Positions 7,090 through 16,112 of a stretch of DNA of 32,057 nt are shown here, in pieces. The position numbers and the translations under genes were made by a program. Under the pieces are notes generated by a model that had not been told where the DNA came from, searched no databases, and saw only the letters and a list, made by a program, of their open reading frames with translations. Position 1 is the first letter of the stretch. Each line of letters opens with the position of its first letter. This stretch comes from Chloroflexota bacterium (GTDB lineage: Bacteria; Chloroflexota; Limnocylindria; P2-11E). The stretch spans positions 1 through 32,057 of the forward strand of contig JACDAF010000152.1 in NCBI GenBank assembly GCA_013695575.1, in the 5' to 3' direction.

Positions 7090-10000
7090 GACGCCTGCGC
7101 CGGATCGAGGCAGAGCGGATCGCCCGCCGGGTCCTGCGCGGGATCCGGACCGGAGCGATCGCCCGCATCCGCCGAGGGCTCGTGGACCTGCGGCCCGCGA
7201 TCGTCACCTTCCTCTTCCTCACCCTCGTGATCGGTGTGGTCGGGGTCGCGCCGCTCGCTCCGCGCCCCGCGATGCGCGAGCCCGCCGGATTCGCGATCGC
7301 GCCGGCGGGAGACGAGGTCGCGCGGCTCGCGCCGATCAGCGTGACGTTCCCCAAGGCTCCGTCGGAGCGCGATCCCGACAAGCTCATCTCGCTCGAGCCC
7401 GCGCCTCGCGGCACGTATGCCTGGCTCAGCGCGCGGACCCTCCTCTTCCAGCCGGACTACCCCGGCCTGGCCCGCGGCGCGCTGTACAGCCTCCGCGTGC
7501 CGGCGCGGCCGGAGGCGGGCCTGCCGGAGCAGGTCACGAGGCGCTTCACGGTGACCGGCCGGCTCGCGGTCCAGCAGGTCATCCCGGCGGATGGCGATAC
7601 CGAGGTCCCACTCGGCGCGCAGATCATCGTGCAGCTGAGCCGCTCGGTCGCCCCGCTCACGACGCTCGCCGCGCAACCGAGCGGCGCCGTCCTCTCGTTC
7701 GATCCACCGCTCGCGGGAAAGGGCGAGTGGCTCAACACGTCCATCTACCGGTTCATCCCGAGCGACCTCGCGCCCTCGACGGCATATCGCCTCACCGTCG
7801 CGAAGGGCCTGACTGCGGCCGCGGACGGCGTCCTGCAGGACGACTTCCGCTCTGCCTTCACGACGATCGCTCCGGCCGTGGCCGCCATCACGCCCGAGGA
7901 CCGCGCTGACTGGGCAGGGCCCTGGCAGCAGGTCGTCGTCCGGTTCAACCAGCCGATGGACCGGTCGGCGGCGAGCGGGATCACCGTGCGCGATGACAGC
8001 GGCAACGCGGTTCCGGGCAGCTTCGCCTGGAGCGAGCAGGACACCGTCGCCACGTTCAGCCCGGCGGTCCGGTTTGCTCCCGCGGCGCGGTACTCGGTCG
8101 CGGTCGAGCCCGGCCTGCGGGCCGCCGCTCATGGCACCACCGCCGTCGCACGTACGGTGTCGTTCACGACGATCGGGCTGCCCGCCGTCGCCTCCACCGA
8201 ACCGCCAGACGGCGCGACCGCCGCCGGGCGGTTCGGCATCTCCATCCGCTTCGCGACCCCGATGGATCCGGACTCGCTCGAAGGGAAGCTCAGCGTGAGC
8301 GGCTTCGACGCTGCGCAGCTCGAGGGCCGCGTGTTCGCCAACGAGCGCATGCTCAACGCCAGCCTCGCCCTGAGACCGCGCACGAGCTACACGGTGGCGC
8401 TGGCGGCGGGCGCGACCGATCGCTACGGCCAGGCGATGGCCGGGCACCGGTTCACGTTCACGACGGGGGCCGTCCCGTCCTCCGTGAGCCTCGCGCTGGC
8501 TGGCTCCGCGCAGGCCGCCACGTACTCGGCGAGCACGGAGCCCGTTCTCTTCTTCTACGCCACGAACGTCTCGTCGGCGGCGTTCACCCTGTGGCCGCTC
8601 ACGAACGACGAGGGCGCGCGGCTGCTGCACAACGCGGGCAGCGTCCGCGAGTTCACGCCGTCGCAGCCCGCGCTCCGAACCTGGACGGAGACCGTGCGCG
8701 GCGCGCAGGACGAGCAGCTGCTCGGTTCGACGTCGCTCAGCGGTGGGGGGCCGCTGCCGAAGGGCTTCTACTTCCTGCGCACCGGCGGCCAGCTGGGGTC
8801 GTACTTCGCCTTCGCCGTCGTCGACACCGTCATCGTCACGAAGCTCTCGCATGACGAGCTGCTGGCCTGGGCGATCGATCACCAGAGCGGCGAGCCCGTG
8901 GCCGGCGTCGCGGTCCACGCGATCGGCGGCGCGACACCCGACCGCGTCACGACCGACGCGAGCGGCCTCGCCTCTTTCGCGGTGCCACGAGCGCTGCCGG
9001 GCCAGGGCGTCGACCGCTCGTACTTCCTCTCGCTGGACGGCGCCGGGCGGAGCGGCGCGCTCAGCACGCGCTGGCAGCAGGGCACCTCGCCGTTCCAGTT
9101 CGGCCTGCCCACGGAGTACTGGGCCCGCGAGTGGGTCGGGCACGTCTACACGGACCGCCCCATCTACCGGCCGGGCGAGACCGTCCAGTACAAGATCGTC
9201 GTCCGCGCGGACGACGACGCGCGCTACAGCCTCCCGCCGGCGCAGCCGCCGCTTCAGTTCGTCATCTCGAACGCGCGCGGGCAGCAGCTCCGCCGGGAGG
9301 ACGTCCGGCCGAACGAGTTCGGCTCGTTCGCCGGGTGGTTCGAGCTGCCGCGGGACGCGCCGACCGGCGACTACTCGATGAGCCTCCAGCAGAAGCGCGA
9401 GGGCGGCTTCGGGACTGCCATCGCGGGGAATAGGTTCGTCGTCGCCGAGTTCCGCAAGCCGGAGTTCGGCGTCGAGGTGCGTGCCGGCAGTCCCTCCTAC
9501 GCCAACGGGGACGCGATCGACGTCTCCACCACGGCGACGTTCTACTTCGGCGGAGCGCTCGAGGGCGCCGGCGTCGCCTGGTCCGTGCTGAGCGAGCCCT
9601 TCGCGCTGTCTGCCAAGGGCTACCAGGGATACTCGTTCAGCGACCACGACCAGGCGAAGCCCGCGGCGCCACGCGACCCCGTACGCGCGAAGGGCGCCGC
9701 GACGACCGCGACAGGCGGGGTCGCCTCGTACGCCGTCCCCGCCGCGCTCTCCGGCGACGAGGGCGCTCAGCGGTTCGTGCTGTCGGCGACCGTCGCCGAC
9801 GCGAGCGGGCAGGCCGTCGCCGGAAGCACATCGGTCACGGTGCACCCGGCGGCGCTGTACGCGGGCATCCGTCCGGCGCGGTACGTCGCCAGCGAGCGCG
9901 CGGACACGACGCTGCAGCTGGTCACCGTGGACACCGCGGGCGGCGTGCTCCCCGGACACAACGTCGCGGTCAAGGTGTACGACCGCCAGTGGATCACGAC

Positions 10001-13000
10001 GAAGGAGCAGCTACCCGGCGGCGGACGCCGCTATCGGAGCGAGCCGCGCGACACGCTAGTGCAGACGCTCCAGGCGACGACCGGCGCCAACGGCGAGGGG
10101 ACGGTGACGTTCCGGCCGACCAAGCCCGGCACGCTGCGCGTGGTCGCCGAGGTGACCGACGACCGTGGTCGCACCGCGCGCTCGGCGACCTACGTCTGGG
10201 TCGGGGGCGGCGGGTTCGCGAGCTGGCAGGTGACGAACGACGACACCATCAAGCTCGTCGCCGACAAGGAGCGCTACGAGGTCGGCGACACCGCGGAGAT
10301 CCTCGTGCCCGCGCCGTTCTCCGGAGCCACCGGTCTCGTGACGGTCGAGCGGGGCAAGGTCATCACGCGGGCGACGCACAGCTTCCCGACCAACAGCGAG
10401 CGGCTGCGGATCCCGATCACGGACGGTTCGGTGCCCAACGTGTTCGTCTCGGTGGTGCTATACCGGCCGCCGACCGGCGCCGATCCGATCCCGCGGTTCA
10501 AGGTCGGATACGTGCAGCTGCCCGTCTCGACGGCGACGCGCGAGCTCGTCGTGAGCATCCGTCCCGACCGCGAGCAGGCGAAGCCCGGCGAGAAGGTGCA
10601 CTACGACATCGCCGTCACCGACCGCAGCGGCAAGGGCGTGCGCGCAGAGGTGTCCGTCGCGGTCGTCGACCGGGCGGTCCTGGCCCTCCAGGAGGATCGC
10701 GGCCCCGACGGGCTGCGCGCCTTCTGGGTCGAGCGCGGGCTCGGCGTGAACACGGCGTCATCGATGGCGGTCTCGGTCGAGCGCTGGAACGACGTCATCG
10801 GCGAGCCGCCGCGCCAGGGCAAGGGGGGCAGCGGCGCCCAGGTCGGCCGCATCCGCGAGGACTTCCGCAACACCGCCTACTGGAGCGCGCAGCTGGTCAC
10901 GAGAGATGACGGCACAGCGGGCGTCGACGTGACGATGCCGGACGACCTCACCACCTGGCGGATGCAGGTGCGGGCGGTGAGCGGCGACACGATGGTCGGC
11001 GAAGGGCTGAACGAGCTCGTGTCCACGAAGCCGCTGCTGGTGCGCCCGGCGCTGCCGCGCTTCCTCCGCGTCGGTGACGCCGCCGAGCTTCGCGTGCTCG
11101 TCCGGAACGCGACGCGCGCGGCGTCGGACGTGCAGGTCGCTCTGCGCGCCGAGGGCGTGAGCGTGGCCGGCGCGCTCACGCGATCCGCGACGGTGCAGCC
11201 GGGCACATCGGCGATCCTGGGCTGGCCCGCGGTCGCCGAGAGCGAAGGAACCGTCCGGCTGACGTTCACCGCGACGGGCACGGGCGAGCTCTCGGACAGC
11301 GTCGCGCTGACGCTGCCCGCGCTGCTCGACGTCACGCCGGAGACGACGGCGACGGGCGGCGTCGTCGCGGGCGAGGGCGCGCTCGAGGCCGTCTACCTCC
11401 CGCCGTTCGCGGACACGAAGAAGGGATCGCTCCGCGTCTCGGTGCAATCCGCGCTCGCCGGGTCCATGGCCGATGAGCTCGCGGCGCTCGCGCCCGTAGA
11501 CCGCGAAGGTGCCGAGCGCGTGTCGAGCCGGCTCATCGCGACACTCGGCGTGCGCCGGGCCGAGCGGAGCGTCGCGCCGGCTGCGAGCGCGCGGGACGGC
11601 GTGGTCGCGAGCGATCTCGCGGGTCTCGCCGGCCGCCAGCGCCCGGACGGCGGCTGGGCCTGGTGCGACGATCCGCTCTGCGGCACCGATCCGAATGTGA
11701 CCGGGTGGGCGCTCCTCGCGCTCGGCGAAGCGCGGCGCGACGGCCAGGGCGTCGACGCGGGCGTCCTCACGCGCGCGACGGCGTACGTGTCCGCGTACGT
11801 GAACCGCGTCACGGACGTGGCGTCACCGGCGGACGCCAGCCAGAAGGCGTTCCTCCTCGCGGCGCTCGCGGCCGCGGCTGGACGTGACGCGAGCGCGGCC
11901 CCGGCGCGTGCGCTGTTCGAGCAGTCGCGCTCGCGGCTGGCGCCGTGGGGCCTCGCGTACCTCGCGCTCGGTCTCACCGATGGCGGTGCGGCGCCGGACG
12001 ATCCGCAGCTGCGCACGATCCTGGGCGACCTCGCGGCCACCACCATCGCGAGCGCGAACGGGAATCACTGGGAGGATCCCGCGGTCCGCGGCTCGTTCAT
12101 GACGAGCACCGCGACGACCGCGCTGGTGACGCTCGCGCTGACGCGGGCGCAGCCGCAGCACGCGCTTCTGCCGCAGAGCGTTCGCTGGCTCGTGGTCGCG
12201 CGGGGGGCGCAGCGCTGGCAGACGTCCATCGACCGCGCGATCGGCGTGCTCGCCCTCACGAGCCATGCGGTGCAGACCGGCGAGCTTGGCGGAGACTTCC
12301 GCTACGCCGTCGAGCTCGACGACGCTGAGGTCCTCGCCGGGCTCGTGAAGCCCACCGGCACGCGGACGGCCGCGACGAAAACGCTGCCGCTCACGACGCT
12401 CACACCCGGGCGTTCCAGCATCCTCGCGTTCTCGCGCGATGCGGGCAGGCCGGGCCGCCTCTACTACACGCTCGACCTGCGCTACGTGACTCCCGCGAAG
12501 GAGATCGAGGCGCTTAACCGCGGCTTCGCGATCGCCCGCGAGTACACCTCGCTCGAGGATCCGGCGCGGCCGATCACCGCGGCGCGCCTTGGAGACACGG
12601 TCCGCGTGAAGGTGACCGTCATCTCGCCGGCCGATCACAATTACGTCGTCGTCGAGGACCTCCTTCCCGCGGGCCTCGAGCCCGTCGACGCGCGCCTGCG
12701 GACCGTCGATCCCGCGCTGCGGGCGAAGCTCGAGGCCGACCGCGCCGGCGCGGCGCAGCGGCAGGCCGGCGGCTACCAGGCTCCGTGGTTCCGCTGGTAC
12801 TACAGCCCGTGGCAGCAGGTGGACCTGCGCGACGATCGTGCCGTGCTGGTGACCGACCGCCTGCCGCGGGGCATCCACGAGTACGTGTACTACGCGCGCG
12901 CGACCACCGTCGGCGACTTCTTCGTCGCGCCGGCGCACGCCGCGGAGACGTACTTTCCCGAGGTCTTCGGCCGCAGCGACAGCGGCCGCTTCACCGTCGG

Positions 13001-13007
13001 TCCCTAG
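7086..13007 (+). CDS. Bacterial alpha-2-macroglobulin family protein lacking the thioester
   Basis: A 1973-residue membrane-anchored extracytoplasmic protein expected to bait and trap proteases. The TTG start at 7086 overlaps the pbpC stop (TTGA) and has GAGGT upstream. Order: basic N terminus; membrane helix 39-56 with no lipobox Cys; a Big_5-like series of Ig domains (about 150-465); MG2-like domain with YRPGETVQYKIVV (about 693); bait-region domain (about 1130-1210); A2M domain with NTAYWSAQLVT and DLTTWRMQVRA (about 1262-1300); the helical thioester-type domain; and a C-terminal receptor-binding-like domain. In the segment that matches the usual GCxEQ thioester, it reads REGAERVSSRL, with Gly1475 and Arg1478 where Cys and Gln belong. 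Two cysteines (1527, 1532) lie shortly after. Covalent trapping is therefore unlikely. Confidence 0.92.
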   Translation: MRRLRRIEAERIARRVLRGIRTGAIARIRRGLVDLRPAIVTFLFLTLVIGVVGVAPLAPRPAMREPAGFAIAPAGDEVARLAPISVTFPKAPSERDPDKLISLEPAPRGTYAWLSARTLLFQPDYPGLARGALYSLRVPARPEAGLPEQVTRRFTVTGRLAVQQVIPADGDTEVPLGAQIIVQLSRSVAPLTTLAAQPSGAVLSFDPPLAGKGEWLNTSIYRFIPSDLAPSTAYRLTVAKGLTAAADGVLQDDFRSAFTTIAPAVAAITPEDRADWAGPWQQVVVRFNQPMDRSAASGITVRDDSGNAVPGSFAWSEQDTVATFSPAVRFAPAARYSVAVEPGLRAAAHGTTAVARTVSFTTIGLPAVASTEPPDGATAAGRFGISIRFATPMDPDSLEGKLSVSGFDAAQLEGRVFANERMLNASLALRPRTSYTVALAAGATDRYGQAMAGHRFTFTTGAVPSSVSLALAGSAQAATYSASTEPVLFFYATNVSSAAFTLWPLTNDEGARLLHNAGSVREFTPSQPALRTWTETVRGAQDEQLLGSTSLSGGGPLPKGFYFLRTGGQLGSYFAFAVVDTVIVTKLSHDELLAWAIDHQSGEPVAGVAVHAIGGATPDRVTTDASGLASFAVPRALPGQGVDRSYFLSLDGAGRSGALSTRWQQGTSPFQFGLPTEYWAREWVGHVYTDRPIYRPGETVQYKIVVRADDDARYSLPPAQPPLQFVISNARGQQLRREDVRPNEFGSFAGWFELPRDAPTGDYSMSLQQKREGGFGTAIAGNRFVVAEFRKPEFGVEVRAGSPSYANGDAIDVSTTATFYFGGALEGAGVAWSVLSEPFALSAKGYQGYSFSDHDQAKPAAPRDPVRAKGAATTATGGVASYAVPAALSGDEGAQRFVLSATVADASGQAVAGSTSVTVHPAALYAGIRPARYVASERADTTLQLVTVDTAGGVLPGHNVAVKVYDRQWITTKEQLPGGGRRYRSEPRDTLVQTLQATTGANGEGTVTFRPTKPGTLRVVAEVTDDRGRTARSATYVWVGGGGFASWQVTNDDTIKLVADKERYEVGDTAEILVPAPFSGATGLVTVERGKVITRATHSFPTNSERLRIPITDGSVPNVFVSVVLYRPPTGADPIPRFKVGYVQLPVSTATRELVVSIRPDREQAKPGEKVHYDIAVTDRSGKGVRAEVSVAVVDRAVLALQEDRGPDGLRAFWVERGLGVNTASSMAVSVERWNDVIGEPPRQGKGGSGAQVGRIREDFRNTAYWSAQLVTRDDGTAGVDVTMPDDLTTWRMQVRAVSGDTMVGEGLNELVSTKPLLVRPALPRFLRVGDAAELRVLVRNATRAASDVQVALRAEGVSVAGALTRSATVQPGTSAILGWPAVAESEGTVRLTFTATGTGELSDSVALTLPALLDVTPETTATGGVVAGEGALEAVYLPPFADTKKGSLRVSVQSALAGSMADELAALAPVDREGAERVSSRLIATLGVRRAERSVAPAASARDGVVASDLAGLAGRQRPDGGWAWCDDPLCGTDPNVTGWALLALGEARRDGQGVDAGVLTRATAYVSAYVNRVTDVASPADASQKAFLLAALAAAAGRDASAAPARALFEQSRSRLAPWGLAYLALGLTDGGAAPDDPQLRTILGDLAATTIASANGNHWEDPAVRGSFMTSTATTALVTLALTRAQPQHALLPQSVRWLVVARGAQRWQTSIDRAIGVLALTSHAVQTGELGGDFRYAVELDDAEVLAGLVKPTGTRTAATKTLPLTTLTPGRSSILAFSRDAGRPGRLYYTLDLRYVTPAKEIEALNRGFAIAREYTSLEDPARPITAARLGDTVRVKVTVISPADHNYVVVEDLLPAGLEPVDARLRTVDPALRAKLEADRAGAAQRQAGGYQAPWFRWYYSPWQQVDLRDDRAVLVTDRLPRGIHEYVYYARATTVGDFFVAPAHAAETYFPEVFGRSDSGRFTVGP

Positions 13008-13020
13008 TGACGTGTCACTA
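13005..13020. promoter_or_regulatory. Perfect 16-bp palindrome before the debranching-type gene
   Basis: TAGTGACGTGTCACTA has 7-bp arms and a 2-bp centre. It begins in the stop codon of the macroglobulin gene and covers the upstream GTG candidate of the next gene. The short centre makes a hairpin unlikely and suits a dimeric repressor site. The cognate factor is unknown. Confidence 0.4.
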
Positions 13021-13062
13021 GCATCGCGACGACCCTTGAAGGCGCACGGCAGGCCCGCGACG

Positions 13063-15201
13063 ATGTCACAGCACGGCTCGCGCACCGGAGGGAGGCCGAC
13101 CGAAGACGTGAACGACGCATCCGTCGAGCCCGTCCGGCCGTCCCCCGTCGCGTCGACCGGGCTCCTGTCGCTCAAAGGCTGGGGAATCGTGTTCGTGGGG
13201 ACGCAGGGCGGAGAGATCCCGCCCGGCTCGCGCGCCGGGGCCGGCCTCTACGCGTTCGACACGCGCCATCTCTCCCTCTACCGCCTGCGCGTTCGCGGCA
13301 TCCGCCTCCGGCTGCGCGCGGTCCGGCTGCTGCACGATGGCGCGCGCTTCGACTACGTCGCGTCGGGCTCGCGGACGCTCGTGGTCAGCCGCCGACTCCG
13401 TATCGGCACGGCCCTGCACGACCGCTGGTCGCTGCGGAACGCCGGGAGCCGCCCGCTCGCGCTCACGGCGGAGCTCAGCGTCGCCGCCGACTTTCGCGAC
13501 CTCCTCGAGGTGCGCTCGCGCCGACGCGTGACCGGCGGGCAGATCACGCGCCCGCGCGGCGGCCCCGGCGCGCTCAGCCTCGCCTACACCGCAGCGGATG
13601 GGATCGAGCACCGCACCGAGCTCGCCAGCCCGGGAATGTCCTGGCGCGTCGTCGGCACAGCGGCGCACGGTCGCCGGAGCCTTCGCCTCCCGCCCGGCGA
13701 GACAGTCGGGCTGACCGTCGCGGTGCGGGCGCGCTCCACCGGTCACGCCTCGACACGACGGGGACTGCGCTGGGACGAGTGGCAGGCGCGGACGACGCGG
13801 TTCACCTCCGACCCCCCGGAGCTGGGGGCATGGCTCGCGCGCAGCTCCGCCGATCTCTTCATGCTCTGCGAGCCCACCGAGGACGGACCCTTTCCGATGG
13901 CCGGCAGCCCATGGTTCATCGCGCCGTTCGGCAGGGACTCCCTCATCACGGCGATGTGTGCGCTTCCCGTGTTTCCGGAGCTCGCGCCGACGGTGCTCCG
14001 CTACCTCGCGCGCACGCAGGGTCAGGTCGAGGACGCGGCGACCGAAGAGGAGCCTGGCCGTATCGCTCACGAGATCCGACAGGGAGAGCTCGCCCGCACG
14101 GGCAGCGGACCCGGGACGCCTTACTACGGGAGCGTCGACGCCACGCCCCTCTTCGTGTGGCTCGCGGCCGAGGCCGCGCGATGGCTTCCCGAGGCCGACC
14201 TTGTCCGCGCTTTGGAGCCGCAGCTCCGGGGAGCGCTGCGCTGGATGGAGGAGCGGGGCGATCGCGACGGTGACGGCTTCATCGAGTACGAGCGGCGCGC
14301 GCCGCACGGGCTCGACGTCCAGGTCTGGAAGGATTCGCACGACAGCCTCCTGACCCGGGGCCGCCTGCGCCCGAACGGGCCGGTCGCGGCGGTGGAGGTG
14401 CAGGCCTACGCCTATGCGGCACGCGCGTCCCTCGCCGAGGTGGTCGCCCCGCGCGATGCGGCGTGGGCGCGCGAGCTCGCGGCGGGGGCCGCGGCGCTCC
14501 GTCAGCGCTTCGAGCGCGCGTTCTGGATGGAGGACCGCGATTGCTACGGCCAGGCGCTCGACGGGCGCAAGAGGCTGGTGCGCGACATCGTCTCGAACAG
14601 CGGGCATGTGCTGTGGGCGGGCGCAGCCTCCGCACGGCGCGGGCGCCGCGCCGCCGAGCGGCTGCGCGAGCCCGATCTCGCGAGCGGCTGGGGGATCCGG
14701 ACGCGCAGCGCGCGCTCGGCGTACTACGACCCCGCGAGCTACCACAACGGCAGCGTCTGGGCGCACGACACCGCGATCGCGGCCGCCGGCATGCGCCGCT
14801 ACGGTGCGCGCGCCCAATGCGAGGCGACCATCGCGGAGCTGCTGGCGGCCGCCGCCTCATTCCCATCCTTCCGCGTGCCCGAGCTGTTCGGTGGGCAGCC
14901 ACGGCGTCCTGGCGTGCCGCCGATGGCCTATCCGGTCGCCTGCAGCCCGCAGGCCTGGACCGCGGCGGCGGCATTCCTGTGCGCGCGCGCGATGCTCGGC
15001 CTCGAGATCTCACCGGACGGGAGCACCGCTTCGCTCGACCCGCTCCTGCCCCTCGGCGTGCGGCGATTCGAGGCGATCGGCCTTCGCGTCGGACGCGGCA
15101 CGCTGGACGTGCGCGTTGAACGCCGCGCCCGAGGCGCGATGATCACCGACGTCAGCGCGCGCGCGATACGCGTCGTCGAGCGAAGGCCATCAGATGACTG
15201 A
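13063..15201 (+). CDS. Amylo-alpha-1,6-glucosidase / glycogen debranching-type glycoside hydrolase
   Basis: Predicted to hydrolyse alpha-glucosidic branch points or related oligosaccharides in the cytoplasm. The 712 residues have an N-terminal beta domain of the GDE_N_bis type (TGLLSLKGWGIVFVGTQGGEIPPG, then LYAFDTRHLS) and an (alpha/alpha)6 barrel typical of GDE_C enzymes, with GSPWFIAPFGRDSLITAM, DVQVWKDSHDSL and SPQAWTAAAAFLCARAM. The Asp in GRDS and in WKDS are likely active-site acids. There is no signal peptide. I chose the ATG at 13063; a GTG at 13012 would add 17 residues but lies inside a palindrome and lacks a ribosome-binding site. It faces a sugar ABC importer, which suggests a shared role in sugar use. 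Exact substrate is not shown. Confidence 0.88.
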   Translation: MSQHGSRTGGRPTEDVNDASVEPVRPSPVASTGLLSLKGWGIVFVGTQGGEIPPGSRAGAGLYAFDTRHLSLYRLRVRGIRLRLRAVRLLHDGARFDYVASGSRTLVVSRRLRIGTALHDRWSLRNAGSRPLALTAELSVAADFRDLLEVRSRRRVTGGQITRPRGGPGALSLAYTAADGIEHRTELASPGMSWRVVGTAAHGRRSLRLPPGETVGLTVAVRARSTGHASTRRGLRWDEWQARTTRFTSDPPELGAWLARSSADLFMLCEPTEDGPFPMAGSPWFIAPFGRDSLITAMCALPVFPELAPTVLRYLARTQGQVEDAATEEEPGRIAHEIRQGELARTGSGPGTPYYGSVDATPLFVWLAAEAARWLPEADLVRALEPQLRGALRWMEERGDRDGDGFIEYERRAPHGLDVQVWKDSHDSLLTRGRLRPNGPVAAVEVQAYAYAARASLAEVVAPRDAAWARELAAGAAALRQRFERAFWMEDRDCYGQALDGRKRLVRDIVSNSGHVLWAGAASARRGRRAAERLREPDLASGWGIRTRSARSAYYDPASYHNGSVWAHDTAIAAAGMRRYGARAQCEATIAELLAAAASFPSFRVPELFGGQPRRPGVPPMAYPVACSPQAWTAAAAFLCARAMLGLEISPDGSTASLDPLLPLGVRRFEAIGLRVGRGTLDVRVERRARGAMITDVSARAIRVVERRPSDD

Positions 15202-15216
15202 GCCGCCGGCTGGCGC

Positions 15217-15239
15217 GCGCCGCCCCGCGAGGGCGGTGC
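15217..15239. terminator. Hairpin between convergent genes
   Basis: GCGCCGCCC at 15217-15225 pairs with GGGCGGTGC at 15231-15239 (one G-U pair) around a 5-nt loop. It lies between two stop codons, 15 nt after the glycosidase and 1 nt after the permease. There is no T-run, so termination is a guess from position and structure. Confidence 0.4.
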
Positions 15240-15240
15240 C

Positions 15241-16110
15241 TCACTTCAGCCCGGTCGTCGCGACCCCCCGTACGAAGTAGCGCTGTCCGAGGACGTAGAG
15301 GATCAGGATCGGCAGGATCGCGATGACGGAGCCGGCCATGATCAGGTCCCACTGGTTCTGGTAGACGCCACGGAAGGCGGCGAGCCCCAGCTGGATGTTG
15401 AACATCTCGGGCGTTTGCATGTAGATGAGCCAATCGAAGTAGCTGTTCCAGTGGTCCTTGAACGCGAGGATGCCGAGTGCGAGCAGGGCGGGCCGGGCCA
15501 CCGGCAGGACGATCTTCCAGAAGACGCCGAACCAGCCCAGGCCGTCCACGATCGCGGCTTCCTCGAGCTCGCGCGGGACGCTCCTGAAGAACTGCGCCAT
15601 GAGGAAGATGCCGAAGGGGGTGATGTAGGACTGCACGAGGAGCGCGCCGAAGGTGTTGATCAGGCCGAGGTTCTGGATCAGCACGTACTTCGGCACGAGC
15701 GTGACCCAGGAGGGGATGACCATGGTGCCAAGCATGATCGCGAACAGGACGTTCCGGCCGGGGAACTCCAACCGCGCGAACGCGTACGCGACGAGGGAGC
15801 AGAAGAAGAGATTCAGACCCACGAGGAGCAGCGTCACGACCAGGCCGTTGAAGACCTGGCGAAAGAAGTTCGGGTTCGCGATGAACACCTGGACGTAGTT
15901 CTCGGGATGCCATTCGGATGGCAGGATCGTCGGCGGGTACGCGATGACCTCGGCCGAGGTCTTGAACGACGAGAGCACCGTCATCAGGAAGGGCGTGAAC
16001 AGGAAGACCGTGACGACCACATACATGATGTAGCGGAACGTCGTCTGGAGGCGCTCCACGCGCTCGGTGGTGTCGCTGGCCGCGGGTCGAACGAGCGTCG
16101 CTTGGGCCAT
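15241..16110 (-). CDS. Sugar ABC transporter permease (MalG/UgpE-like)
   Basis: Second membrane subunit of a CUT1-type carbohydrate importer. The 289 residues hold about six membrane helices beginning with IMYVVVTVFLFTPFLMTVLSSF. The EAA loop that docks the ATPase is visible as EEAAIVDGLGWFGVFWKIVLP, and WHPENYVQVF near the N terminus is usual for MalG relatives. The ATG at 16110 follows the stop of the first permease by 2 nt, so the genes form an operon (binding protein, permease 1, permease 2). No ATPase gene follows; a shared MsmX/UgpC-type ATPase elsewhere would have to energise the system. The sugar cannot be read from the sequence. Confidence 0.93.
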   Translation of the reverse strand: MAQATLVRPAASDTTERVERLQTTFRYIMYVVVTVFLFTPFLMTVLSSFKTSAEVIAYPPTILPSEWHPENYVQVFIANPNFFRQVFNGLVVTLLLVGLNLFFCSLVAYAFARLEFPGRNVLFAIMLGTMVIPSWVTLVPKYVLIQNLGLINTFGALLVQSYITPFGIFLMAQFFRSVPRELEEAAIVDGLGWFGVFWKIVLPVARPALLALGILAFKDHWNSYFDWLIYMQTPEMFNIQLGLAAFRGVYQNQWDLIMAGSVIAILPILILYVLGQRYFVRGVATTGLK

Positions 16111-16112
16111 CG

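Noticed and set aside
7071..9959. 962-codon open frame on the minus strand opposite the macroglobulin gene
   Set aside because: Its product is Arg/Glu/Asp-rich with no domain text, and it lies wholly opposite a clear gene; such antisense frames are common at this GC content.
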